A program made the translations under genes and the position numbers. From Puccinellia tenuiflora (Eukaryota > Streptophyta > Magnoliopsida > Poales > Poaceae), in contig QRDG01000853.1 of NCBI GenBank assembly GCA_012064385.1, forward strand, positions 124,001 through 188,000: a DNA stretch of 64,000 nt, written 5' to 3'. Below are positions 33,915-45,221 of this stretch, piece by piece. The notes under the pieces are model-generated. The model saw nothing but the letters and a program-made list of their open reading frames with translations, made no database searches and had not been told where the DNA came from. Position 1 is the first letter of the stretch. The number at the start of each line of letters is the position of its first letter.

Positions 33915-36900
33915 ATGGACATGGACGCCGCGCATGGCCACTACCCGTGGCTCAACTTCTCCCTCTCCCACCACTGTGAGCACTCCACTAGTCCCTCAAT
34001 CTTTTTCTTCAGGTTCTTGGTCGATCGATCTGATTGACTGTGTACATGTGCAGGTGAGATGGAGGAGGAGGAAAGAGGAGCGGCCGCCGAGCTGGCCGCC
34101 ATCGCCGGGGCCGCGCCGCCGCCCAAGCTCGAGGACTTCCTCGGCGGCGGCGGAGGCGCAAACGGCAACGGGGGAAATAATAATGGCGACCAGGTCGTCT
34201 CTGGAGCGACGACGACCGAGGCCGTGGAGATGTACGACTCGGAGCTCAAGTTCTTGGCCGCCGGATTCCTGAGCGGCACCAGCGCTGAAGCAACGGCGCC
34301 CACCGGCGCTGAGCCGCCGCAGGTCGCTCAGGAGCAGGCCGACGCGAAGCAGCTGAGTCTGCCCTCCGTCTCGCCCCCGGCGCCGGAGCAGAAGAAGCCC
34401 GTCGAGTCCTTCGGGCAGAGGACCTCTATCTACCGTGGCGTCACGCGGTAAGCCATGCATATAGGGCCGGGGTGATCGATTGGATGATTGATCCGTCTAT
34501 TGCCCAAAGAAAACCAGTAGTACAAAAGGTGCCCTATTTGGGTTCTTGAGTTCATTTGCAAACTCCTGGTCAATAATATTTGTCTAGATACGATCGAGTA
34601 GTGAACACAATACGATATTGGTCAGCTTAGCTGCTAGCTTGTTGATTTTAGGTAGGACGGATTCATGCACAAATTAATCGCACATATGCATGGAAAGTGA
34701 TAGAACTAATACGTTCTGAATTTACTGACTATTTTGTGTGATTTTTAGGCACCGTTGGACTGGTAGATACGAGGCGCATCTGTGGGACAACAGCTGCCGG
34801 CGTGAGGGTCAGAGCCGCAAGGGCCGCCAAGGTAATCACACAATACAACACTAATTAACCATATAGCTACATATCAAATTTAGTTCGTCGATTTCCTGTT
34901 GCTAACTTTTGCTTCTCCATGTTCTTAACATGCCAACTCGATGTGTTTCTCATGTATTCTTTCTGTGTCTTCGATCTTCAGTGTACTTGGGTAAGAAACG
35001 AGAGCCTTCTAGCTAGCTCTTTGATTTTTTTTTATAATATTTGTGTGTGAAAGATGCGGCCGGTGTACGTGTGATGCTAATTAAGTGTTGGTGCTTCATG
35101 GAACAGGTGGCTATGATAAGGAGGAGAAGGCTGCGAGGGCCTATGATCTCGCCGCGTTGAAGTACTGGGGTGCCAGCACCACCACCAACTTCCCGGTAAG
35201 ATCATGGATGGATTCCCTTCTATGATTAGTACGAAAAACTCCTGGATATATATTTGCAACCATGTGCAGCAAAAGCATTGGTATATGGATGTGTATCTTT
35301 ATCCGGCAAGTTTTCCTTTTTAGGTCGCCGACTATGAAAAGGAGCTCGAGGAGATGAAGCACATGACACGCCAGGAGTTCGTAGCTTCACTTAGGAGGTA
35401 CACATACATATATGCTAATGATCACCATTCTTCTAAAACCTTTGTAGTACTAGCATTGTGTGCATTTTTGCACAGCTCGAATCATTTCGATAATAATCCG
35501 TTTGATCTGTTTTACCGAGAAGGTCTACGGTTCGAATCCGTATAGCCCTAATATGTCTTTTTTTAGAGCATTCCGTATAGCCCTAATATGTCTTTTTTTA
35601 GAGCATGGCCACAGGCCACGCTATATATGCATATGCTCCATCACTCAACTTTTTTGTATATTTAAGTGGATATGGTGACGAGAAAACATATAATCTGGTG
35701 CAGGAAGAGTAGTGGATTCTCCCGCGGCGCTTCGATATACAGGGGTGTCACAAGGTTCACATTTATCTCCGTTATTCGTTTTTCTGGGGTCTTAACCATG
35801 TTTGGCCTCTTGCATGCTATATTGCTATGTGATCCTAAGTGTTTGTTTTGGATGAAACCATGTAGACATCACCAGCATGGGCGATGGCAAGCAAGGATAG
35901 GAAGGGTGGCCGGCAACAAGGACCTCTACCTTGGAACATTCAGTGAGTATACATTTTGATGATCTATGTCTCTCTTCTTCGTCTGCACATATATATCCTT
36001 GGTCCTGAAATCTTGTTTACTGCTAGCATGTATTATTTATATATGTTCCACCTGCTCGCTAGACGCTAGTACTCCCATCATCCGAATAACATTTTTGGAC
36101 CAGGACATATATTTTTGCTAGCTAGCTTCATTATCTTTTCTCTCCTCAATTTTTTTTTTAAAATCATATTGGGGTAGATCCTTGCTAAGTTGCTAGTATA
36201 CATGAACTTTCTTGGCTAGTATTAAATCTCAAGTAGTAGGGTGCACGTGTTAATCCTCTCCTCCAAGCGAGCATAAGTGGCATCTTTTCATTAACAGTCA
36301 CATTACAATACTCTGGCTTGCACGTAGGTTCATCTTAGTTTACAGTCTGCCCGTACAAGTCTTGCAGCTAGATTCGTCGACCTAGTTTATCTAGGTCAAG
36401 AACATGTAGTTTGACCAGATGCATCCATGTGAATGTACACAGGCATGAGGCATGCTCACATTTGATTCGAGTTTGTCATCTTTTATGGTGGTTTTGGGGC
36501 TTTATACACGCAATGGTTAGAGAGAAAAGAAGAAAGCCTTGGCCATGCATGCATGCATGGTTGCCGGTAATGGCAACCTGAACTCTTTTTCTTTCTTCGT
36601 GCATTGCATGTAGCAAACTGTGTTTGGACTTTGGAATATAGTTACTGCTGGCGCGACTGGCTTTCCACAAAGCATCTGACATGTGATTATACTAGGGTTA
36701 CCTTACTGAACGGCCATTATTACACTGCTGGGTTTAACTAATTAAGCTCACCACCCCCCTTGGCGCCTCTGTCAGCAGCAGTAGTGCAGCTTAGTCAAAA
36801 GTCCTAATGATGTAACTTACTTGCATTGATGTCTCTGTGCTTAGTTCACGGGTCATGGCACACCGTACATACTTTTAATCATGTTGGTGAACAATATGTT

Positions 36901-37733
36901 TCATGTGTCATATGTGTTGTCATTGGTCTAGCTTGCTACCATTTTATTCTGATCATACAAATGTATATGTTGTGATGTGGACTATATTGTGCACAATCTT
37001 AAGAATGCTAGTTTCATTTCGGTATATTCGTGCGTGCTACTCCAACGACTGATGGCACGTTGCTTACGTAGGCACCGAGGAGGAAGCCGCGGAAGCCTAC
37101 GACATTGCGGCCATCAAGTTCCGGGGCCTGAACGCCGTGACCAACTTCGAGATCGGCCGGTACAACGTGGAGAGCATCATCAGCAGCAACCTCCCGATCG
37201 GCAACATGTCCGGCGGCGCAGGCCGGGGCAGCAAAGCCCTGGAGTCCAGCTCCCCCGACGCCGCCATGCCCGTCGAAGGGCCGCCCTCGTTGGCCTTCAC
37301 CGCGCTGCCCATGAAGTACGACCAGCAGCAGCAGGACTACCTCTCGTTCCTGGCCCTGCAGCACCACCAGCAGGGCAACCTGCAGGGGCTGGGCTACGGC
37401 CTCTACAGCTCCGGCGTCAACCTCTACAGCTCCGGCGTCAACCTCGACTTCGCCAACGGCAACGGTGCTGCGATGGCGCCCCCTCATTGTTACGTCGATG
37501 CCGGTAGCTTTCATGATCAACAGCAACATCATCAGCAGCAGCAGCATGAGGAGCAAGAGGAGCAGGACCATCAGTCGCAGAGCTCAAGCGGCGGCGGCTG
37601 CGCGTCCATGCCGTTGGCCACGCCGATAGCGCATTTCGTGGGTGGGTCCTACGAAAGCTCGGTGACGCCAGGCTCCTTTGGATACTACCCAAATGTGGCA
37701 GCCTTTCAGACGCCGATCTTCGGAATGGAATGA
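33915..37733 (+). CDS. AINTEGUMENTA/PLETHORA-like AP2 transcription factor, 9 exons
   Basis: Exons: 33915-33975, 34054-34447, 34749-34831, 34982-34990, 35107-35195, 35324-35397, 35704-35754, 35866-35942, 37072-37733. The sum is 1500 bases, 499 residues, fully open with GT-AG introns. Two AP2 domains are present. The first is about residues 146-222, [20 protein letters not shown], with the ten-residue [14 protein letters not shown] insertion typical of the ANT lineage; the second is about 247-313, [15 protein letters not shown]. They are joined by the conserved [20 protein letters not shown] linker. The N-terminus has WLNFSLS, as in AIL proteins; the C-terminus is Gln/His-rich and ends QTPIFGME. 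Such factors bind DNA in the nucleus and control meristem and organ growth. The start is the first ATG of the conserved MDMD exon. The exact orthologue (AIL5/PLT5-like or other) was not resolved. Confidence 0.92.
34982..34990 (+). other. 9-bp microexon encoding VYLG core of the first AP2 domain
   Basis: The exon TGTACTTGG lies between TTCAG and GTAAG and is required to read RQ-VYLG-GYDKEE without a gap. Nine-base exons at this place are known in plant AP2/ANT genes. Confidence 0.9.
35495..35571 (+). other. Nuclear plastid DNA fragment (NUPT) with the 3' exon of plastid trnV-UAC
   Basis: Positions 35516-35550 (35 bases) read CGAGAAGGTCTACGGTTCGA then ATCCGTATAGCCCTA. This matches, from memory, the second exon of the split plastid tRNA-Val(UAC) gene (T-arm with TTCGA loop and acceptor strand AGCCCTA), with one difference (GAATCC for GAGTCC). 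The 5' half of the tRNA is absent, so it cannot be a working tRNA gene. It lies in intron 6 of the AP2 gene. The outer limits are uncertain. Confidence 0.7.
35537..35606. repeat. Perfect 35-bp tandem duplication
   Basis: The 35 bases from TCCGTATAGCCC to TTTAGAGCAT occur twice without mismatch, at 35537-35571 and 35572-35606. The first copy includes the end of the plastid trnV fragment, so the duplication followed that insertion. It lies in intron 6 of the AP2 gene. Confidence 0.95.
37401..37442 (+). repeat. Perfect 21-bp coding tandem duplication in the AP2 gene
   Basis: CTCTACAGCTCCGGCGTCAA plus C occurs twice in tandem, encoding LYSSGVN twice in the C-terminal activation-type region. It keeps the frame. 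Confidence 0.95.
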
Positions 37734-39608
37734 TTCCGGGCGGTGGGTGCAAAAGAGAATGAAGGTGGCCTGGCCTGATCCTGAATCCTGATCGATGTGA
37801 TGAGATCAAGAATGACTGACATAGTTTCAGAGAGTCGCACACAGCAAAGACATAAAGAGGGGTAGGGTATGATATGATGCAGACATAGGAAGCAGCATGC
37901 ATGCATGAGACACTGACGAGCAAGAGAGACATAAGACACTGACGAGCAAGAGATAGGGGAATATCACTGTGCTTAACAGGTGCAGCAAGCAAGCAAGCCA
38001 GCTAGAATTTCCTTTCTAGTTTTAGTTTTAGTTTTCTGAACTTTTCCCTTTTGTAGCTTTTGTCATCGCTGGGCTTTGTTCTTTTTGAGCTTTGTCTCTC
38101 TGCTGACATGCCATCATAGTTTAGCCAGCCAGCCCAGCCCAGCACTGTGCCATGGAAGCAGAGCAGGAACCTCTTTGTAGCTTTTGCTCTCTTTTCTTTT
38201 CCGCTTTGTTCTTGCTCGATCGCTTTAAATTAGTGCTACCCCTGTACTTCTGGACCAGTATGCTAGGTCAAGGGTCAGAGTGGATATATAGATTCCCAGG
38301 TTCATGTTCACTCTGAAAACATTGTGCATCAGTTTCAGTAATTCTGAATTCGCTCTTACCAATAGCTTTGCTAGCAATGTACATATGAGCATCAGTGATT
38401 TAGTGACAATGAATAACGTGTGCTCATGCTTACTGTCTCAGAAAAAAGAACAGGCGATAGCTACCAGGTAACCCTTGTGGCTGGAGCTGTCCCCTAAATG
38501 CATGCAGTGCAATCACGCGAGCGGGGAAACATTCCTTGTTGCGATGCGATGTACTACGTCAGGAAAGAGTTCGCAGTCTTCAGACCTCCAACTCTTTGCT
38601 CTGCTTTATGCTTTCTCTTTTCTTTTGGTCTTATGGTGGGGCCATGTACGCTCTGGACTCTGGAGGCTCGGATTGTGCACCACGCTGTCGCCTAGTGCGT
38701 GATGCGACCAAGCGTGGCAGCTTCGGTTCGGCTAATTTTCAAAAAAATATATATATTGGGTAATTTTCGCCTAACTTACAATGCCATGTGTCAGTTTTAG
38801 AATAAGGTTGGACCTTTTGCTCGCCCAATACATGTTATGGGAATATGGGTTCATAGTATACAAGTTATGAGATTAAATTACACATGTCGGACAACTTGTG
38901 GGACTGCGGATGTATATAGCGTTGCACATAACCGAAACCAAAAACCGAACTTGAATAAACCTAATTGCAACCAAATTACCGGTTTTTCAGTTAGTGGTTA
39001 AGGTTACAGTTAGTAAAAGTGATAACCATATAGGCCTTGGTTATTTTGGTTTTAAACCGAATAGCCACTAGTTAAACCGAAACTAATCGAAGAGTCCAAC
39101 CCAGAGTAGCTCACCACAACTCAACGCTCCGCAGGCCCAACTTCGCGCGACCTAGCCCCCCTCGCTGCCTCACAGGGGAGAGAGGATAGACAGACATAGC
39201 GAGCTAGGTCCTTCTGCTGTTGGCGGCGGGCCGTCCGCGTTCGAGAGCTCCGTCCGTCCGACGACCCCCACCTACGGCGACCTGTCCACCTCCAAGTCCG
39301 AAGCTCCACCTCAGGGCTCTATCACATGCTCGCGGCGTCGCCCTCAGGCCACAGCCTCCGCCTCTTCGTCCGTCATCAAGTCTTCCACTCCTCCTCTGAA
39401 AAAGGTAACAGAATGAAGAACCACCAGTCCACCACTCCTCCTCTGAAAAAATATAGGATTTCACTAGTTTTGTTCATGTTTTGATGTATTATGTGATTTC
39501 TTCATAATCAGATTGAGGAGTTAAGTGTGAACGAATGGCGGAGTGGGCTGATTTTGGCAATCACAGTGTAATTATTCCCTTGATTTTTTGCATAATTTAT
39601 TAAACTTC
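37734..39608. other. AP2 gene 3' region and intergenic DNA
   Basis: The first several hundred bases would hold the 3' untranslated region; AGACACTGACGAGCAAGAGA occurs twice near 37910-37951. From about 38.7 kb the DNA is A/T-rich with no recognised gene. The stretch at 39.1-39.4 kb is GC-rich, with a CTCCTCCTCTGAAAAA repeat (two copies near 39390 and 39433). Confidence 0.4.
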
Positions 39609-39625
39609 ATGTGCTTGAGAAAGTT

Positions 39626-39918
39626 CTTTTTTCGAACCATGCATAAGATTTGCATGTGTTTGATTAGAAGAAAGAAGTATGGCCCAAGGACCGAAGTTTA
39701 CAGAATGCTGGTGGCCAGAAAATAAGGAGAGCACAACGACCCTGAAAGATACAACATCAGAGAGACAAAACCTGATACACTACCTAAAATCCTAGATTAA
39801 ACTGACGACCTAAGACAGAACGAGGCCACTGAATAGCTCAATCAGCACAGGCAGATTAAAGCAACCTCTGCTGGGCAACATCCATTGTTTTGCTTCATTT
39901 ATTATTTGATCGACGAGG
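39626..39918 (-). mobile_element. Short non-LTR retrotransposon copy (SINE or truncated LINE)
   Basis: A 293-bp segment is flanked by a perfect 17-bp direct repeat ATGTGCTTGAGAAAGTT (39609-39625 and 39919-39935). Immediately inside the left repeat is CTTTTTT, the expected plus-strand view of a poly-A tail. This arrangement fits target-primed insertion on the minus strand. No protein domain is visible. Confidence 0.7.
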
Positions 39919-39935
39919 ATGTGCTTGAGAAAGTT

Positions 39936-40684
39936 GAGACTGAGAATGGACAATTGACACCTTTTCTTTTGTGTTGTTTTAGATGTCCGAGAGTGACAAC
40001 ATATCACAATTTGGTGTTCGTCCTGATGGCAGCCATGAAGCTTCTTTAACTACAGCAAATACGACCCCGGGACAACAATATCAAGAAACGAAGATGCACA
40101 CGCAGTAAGATATGGCAACCCTTCACAATTCAGAAAAATGACCCAAATCGTGTTAATTGCAACCGCGGGAATGAACTGGGCTGCAAATCCTCATCCGCAG
40201 GTACTGCTTCCTTATTGGGTAACAAACAGAATCTGCTTGGTTACCAAATTAGTGATGATGGCAAAACTATATTGGGGTGATCCGGTGAAGATGAACAAAT
40301 ATATATTAATCGCTGGCCTTCAACACATTCAACTTGAAGGTGCAGTGTGAGTTTCTCTTGCATTTGTTAGTATTCATAAAATGTAGACATTCATATACAA
40401 CAATGACATTATTAGTTATATGAGGTTACAAGAAATAGAGGTGGATTGCTCTTCAGAAACTATCTTAGGGAGAATTTCGATTTTTAAAATCATAATGCAA
40501 AGATCTATTTTTTTGGGGGGGGGGGGGGGGGGGGGGGGAGGACACAAAAAGCGTTGTCTAGGGGGCAAAAGGCTCGAAATTTTCTATCATAAACCTTATG
40601 ATTTTTCCCTTCAGTAATTCTTTAAAAGCTAGGGGGGGGGGGGGGGGGCGGTGGCCCCCCTGACATGTGAATAGCTCCACCATT
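39936..40684. other. Degenerate sequence with long poly-G tracts
   Basis: After a possible splice acceptor (TTTTAG, ending 39980), a frame reads MSESDNISQFGVRPDGSHEA for about 41 codons; it could be a remnant of a hAT-type transposase N-terminus, but this is weak. Two long G runs lie near 40517-40538 and 40633-40649. They may be assembly-sensitive. Confidence 0.35.
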
Positions 40685-40807
40685 GATATTGCACATGATA
40701 ATTGGTTTGAATTGAGAGATGGGCGTAGGAATTTGTACCTTGGGAATAATAATGATGAATGTTCTATTTAGCTCCTCAAGTGAATCCTCTCCCATAAGTA
40801 GTTGAAC
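40685..40807 (-). mobile_element. Older LINE fragment, left part (split by a later LINE)
   Basis: The minus strand encodes QLLMGEDSLEELNRTFIIII then PKVQIPTPISQFKPI, the LINE reverse-transcriptase stretch before FRPISL. It is nearly identical to 59617-59735. Its end AGTAGTTGAAC (40797-40807) is the target duplication of the LINE that follows. Confidence 0.8.
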
Positions 40808-42445
40808 CCTCGACTAGGCTGGTCACCCGCCACGACGTTTACCAGTCTAGATCGCACTGGCGTCAAGTTCCAGCGGCGCTCCTCTGTGGCCTATCGTGTG
40901 CTCCCTTGTTTCTTTTAGTTTTAAGATATGTTATATCTGTTAGTTTCCCTCTCCAAATCAGCCTTAGCTATGTACGCTCGGTTCGTGATATGAAAATGCT
41001 GGACTTTGCTTTTACTGCTATGCCTCTTTCTGTTTCCCTCTACAGCCCGGTGTGTTGTCGTTCCTATGCATAATCTGACCTTCAACATCGGTACGTGGAA
41101 CCTTAGAGGCCTTGGTGACCAGGACAAATGCACGGATGTGTTGGCTGACCTAATCGATCTTAGGCCAGACGTGATGCTCATTCAAGAAACCAAGCTGAGT
41201 GAATGCAACAACATAAAAGCAAACTCCTTCCTCCCTAAATCGTGCAACCTATTCTCAATCTTACCTGCAGTCGAAACGGCTGGGGGACTCATCTCTGCCT
41301 TCTCTCCCAAGTTTTTTTTTGCATATCTCTGACAACGTGGGAATTTTCACCCTATCTATCACTTTAGCGACCTTCACTGCCCATCGTCCAATTCTTATCA
41401 CTAATGTCTATGCCCCTACCAATCATGCGCTAAAACAAAACTTTCTAGATGAGCTTCAAATGCTAGAACCCAAGGACGACACTCCGTGGATTATTTTTGG
41501 GGATTTTAACCTGATGCGGTATGCCAGCGAGAAAAATAAGAGCAATTTTAGGCAATCCGAAGCTGACCTGTTTAACAACACGATCAACAACCTCTCTCTC
41601 ATAGAGTTACCTTTGATGGAACGATCCTATACTTGGTCTAGTAATCGAGCTGACCCTACGCTCCAGAGGATTGATTGCGTCTTCATCAATCCGACTTGGA
41701 ATGTCACGTTTCCTAACTCCTCGATCTCCTCTCGTACGCGTTTTATCTCTGATCATGTCCCCATAGTAGCAACGATCTCAACTTCGGTTCCTCATCCCGC
41801 GCTTTTTCGTTTTGATTCTTCTTGGGCCGCTTTCCCTTCCTGTCGGGCTGCCACCGCTCAAGATTGGGCCGTCGCAACGGAAAATGTTGATGTTGCTAGG
41901 GCCTTGGTAGCCGCGATTAAAAAAACTCATTTCGCGCTCAAAACTTGGAGACGGCGCCGTCTGCCTCTTCACCTCATGGAAACAAATTCTAAACTTATGA
42001 TTTCCTTTTTAGACACTATTGAAGAACATCGCAAACTCTCTACTCCTGAGAGAGCTTTAAGCATGGTGCTCATCTTCACTCTTCGCCGCGCGATCCGCTC
42101 AAGAATCAATCACTGGAAACTAAGAGCAAAAATAAAAAATGCAATTGATGGGGATGAAAATACGAAATATTTCCACGCTTGCGCCTCCAATAGGCTTAGA
42201 TACAATAAAATAGGTACCCCTGAGCACGACGGCATCCAGGTGGATAATCACATGCAAAAAACTCACGTTCTAACCTCTTTCTACACTAATCTGCTTGGAA
42301 CTCTCCATCCTTCTACCTGGAACTTCAGTCTTTCTTCTATTTATCCCTCTAACTCGACTAGTATTCACCACCTCGACGTGCCGTTCTCGCAATCTGAAAT
42401 CGCAAATGCGGTCCTTGGTATGAATATGCATGCAAGCCCAGGGCT

Positions 42446-42672
42446 GACAGGTGGGCCCCATAGCCACCTCAGCTCCTGCTCCACGTGTACAGCCATGTCA
42501 TCCCTGACAATTGGGTCCAATTGGTCAGGATTGCGGTCAATTTGCGTTTAGATAGGAATCGGTGCGATCTGTTGTCATTAGTCCCATTGTTGGTATGTTT
42601 TTGAAAAAATTACCAGGAATGGTACTGACCTGTTGTCAGAGCCCCAAATGTGGTAGATTATTGTAATTTACT
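42446..42672. mobile_element. Short non-coding insertion replacing part of the LINE reverse transcriptase
   Basis: LINE coding sequence stops after NMHASPGL and resumes at KAISRLVTNRLQ. Between them lies non-coding DNA starting near CTGACAGGTGGGCCCCA and ending TGTAATTTACTCT. About 70 codons of the RT seem to be lost. The right terminus resembles that of the MITE-like repeat at 30824-30957. Confidence 0.45.
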
Positions 42673-43620
42673 CTATCAAAGCTATCTCCCGCCTTGTCAC
42701 AAACAGGCTACAATGATCAATCTACTCCCTTGTTAACCCCAGACCGGTTTTATCTCTAGGAGGGGCATTGCTGAGGACTTCGTCTCTGCTACCGACATCC
42801 TTAACTGTTGCCACCGGCGCAAAGCTCCCACCATTGTCATTAAGTTAGACTTCCGCAAAGCTTTCTACTCGGCCAACTGGAACTCGCTTATTAAGATCCT
42901 CAATCACCGTGGTATTCCACCTCATTTTTTAGCCCGGGTTGACTTGCTCCTGTGCTCGAGCATGACTGCTGTCCTGATAAACGGGATTCCCGGGCCATGG
43001 ATTAATTGTAAAAAAGGTTTAAGGCAAGGCGAACCTCTGTCCCCATATCTTTTCATCATTCTGGCGGATCTTCCTCAACAACTCATCATTGACGCCTGCT
43101 CGATTGGAGACCTTGCCCATCCCCTCTGTGACGACATCTCGTGTCCGGTGGTTCAGTACGCTGATGATACCTTAATTATGATCCGACACACTCCCACCGC
43201 TGCAGCCAACCTAAAACGCATTCTCGACGACTTCGCCGACTCGACGGGACTTCAGATCAATTTCAACAAGACAACCATCGTTCCTATCTGTATCACGGAT
43301 GGAGATGCCAACTCCATCGCCAACACCCTTGGCACCACAACGTCTAACTTCCCTCAAACCTACCTTGGCCTCCCTTTATCGGATATGAAACTACCCCCTG
43401 CTGCCTTCCAACCGATCATCGATAATATAGACAAGTACCTTGCTGGATGGAGAGCCTCGCTTCTCTCCAAGGGCGGTAGACTGGTTCTTCTTGCTTCGGT
43501 ACTAGACATCCTACCGACGCATTTCATGTCCTCCCTCGCTATTCCAATTTCAATCATCGAGCGTATTGACAGTAAGCGTAGGGCTTTCTTTTGGGCTGCC
43601 GACGACACGTGGTCAGGGGC

Positions 43621-45221
43621 TGATTGCTACTGATGAAGAGTTGGGTGGTTCCCCAAGCAAAGGCGGAGATGTAGCAAGCAGCAGTTTTCCCTCTATAACG
43701 AACCGAGATTTATTGAACCAGTAGGACCTTGAAATCAACAACAAAGTGAATGTTGAAGATCTCTGGCGCTTAATCTTCAACAGATGTGGACCTGCACACA
43801 CTCAACCAAAATACTTTGTCCCCAACGGCGGAAAGGTTGTCAATCTTTCCGGTCTCGCAGAAAAGAAAACGGTTAATTGTATAGTGAAATAGATGAATTA
43901 TGAAAATGTACCAGAGGAGTAATGATGGTGAAAAGTGATGAATAAAGGTTGCAATCAATGTAAAAGATGGACCGGGGGCCATGGGTTCACTAGTGGAGTC
44001 TCTCGAGTAAATAGAACATTCATACGATGGGTAAAGAAATTACAGCAGGGTAATTGACAAGATTATAACACAAACTTAATCTAGCTATGATAAAGAGAAC
44101 ATGATAATATTTAAGTAGGCATCACGACAATGAACAAAGACCGTTGAGTCCAACTACATCTTTGTCTAAAAAGTCCACCGTGGGATCGCTATCCAGCCTG
44201 TCACCCATCGGTATTAAGTTGCAAGCAACAGACATTTGCATTAAGTAAAGCGCATGAAGTAAGCAATATTAAATATCAAAATAGACTTTAACACCGCTGT
44301 TTTACCCTTAGTAGCAACAGCACACCCTCGCCCTTAGACGTTTCTGTCACTCGTGCCCAGGAACAAAAGGGGGCATGAACCCACTATCTAGCATAAATAC
44401 TCTCTCTTGGAGATACACACAATCACTTGGCCAAAGTAACTACGCACATCGGAGAGCATGCAAGAACATAAATCAACATATAAGAATCATGCACAATCTG
44501 ATCATAACTTTATAATCCATCGGATCCCAGTAAACACATCACATAGCATTACAATAATCGATCTTGATCATGTTAGGCAGCTCACAAGATCATAAGACAT
44601 GAAGCACAAGAGAGAGAGACTACCATATAGCTACTTCCATGGACCCAAGGTCCAAGGTGGGACTACTCACAAATCATCCCGGAGGAAGGCATGGCGATGA
44701 AGAGCCCTCCGGGATCGATCTCCCCTCCGGCAGAGTGTCGGGATCTGCTTTAGAATCACCCCCGAACTAGGGTTTGAGTTGACGGCGCCTCGGGATGACT
44801 TTTCTGGAAAATAATGGCCGCCCCGTCGTTTTTAGGTTAAAAGGGATTTTATAGGCGTCGGAGGGGGCCGAGGGGACGCCCCAAGAGCAGGGGTGGGTCC
44901 CACCCGTGGGTCCAGGTGGGGCCGCGGCAGCAGGCCGCCCCTGCCCTGTGGGTGCCCCCCCAGGCCGCCCTTTGGTCCACAGGTGTCTTCCGTCGCATAA
45001 AAAATCTCCATAAATTTTCAGCACAATCCGACGATATTTCCTGTGGTGGATTTTCTGAAATACAAAAACAGTAAAAATAGAAAACTGGCACTGGGCATCT
45101 TGTCAATAGGTTAGTCCAACAAAATGCATAAAAATGATTAATATAATAATAAAAACATGTGACAACATCACAAAACTAGCATGGATCAATAAAAAATTAT
45201 AGATACGTTTGACACGTATCA
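43621..45221 (-). repeat. Left (3') LTR of the outer retrotransposon
   Basis: Starts TGATTGC and ends GTATCA in plus-strand reading. The promoter TATA box on the minus strand is TATAAAAT at 44846-44853, followed by GC-rich leader sequence. The adjoining internal end, read on the minus strand, is AAGCTTGGGGATGC, the polypurine-type tract. Confidence 0.92.
44846..44853 (-). promoter_or_regulatory. TATA box in the outer element's LTR
   Basis: The minus strand reads GCCTATAAAATCCC, with GC-rich DNA on both sides, as expected for an LTR promoter. The right LTR has the same site. Confidence 0.6.

Noticed and set aside
35516..35550. Functional nuclear tRNA gene
   Set aside because: Only the T-arm and 3' acceptor half are present; the D-arm and anticodon arm are absent, and the match is to the second exon of a split plastid tRNA.
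37014..37571. Minus-strand open frame of 185 codons opposite the last AP2 exon
   Set aside because: Poly-Leu and Val/Glu-rich translation of the antisense of Gln/His-rich coding DNA; no domain or start context.
40500..40650. Poly-G tracts as a regulatory G-quadruplex element
   Set aside because: Long single-base runs in degenerate repeat DNA are more simply explained as slippage or assembly artefact; no gene is nearby.
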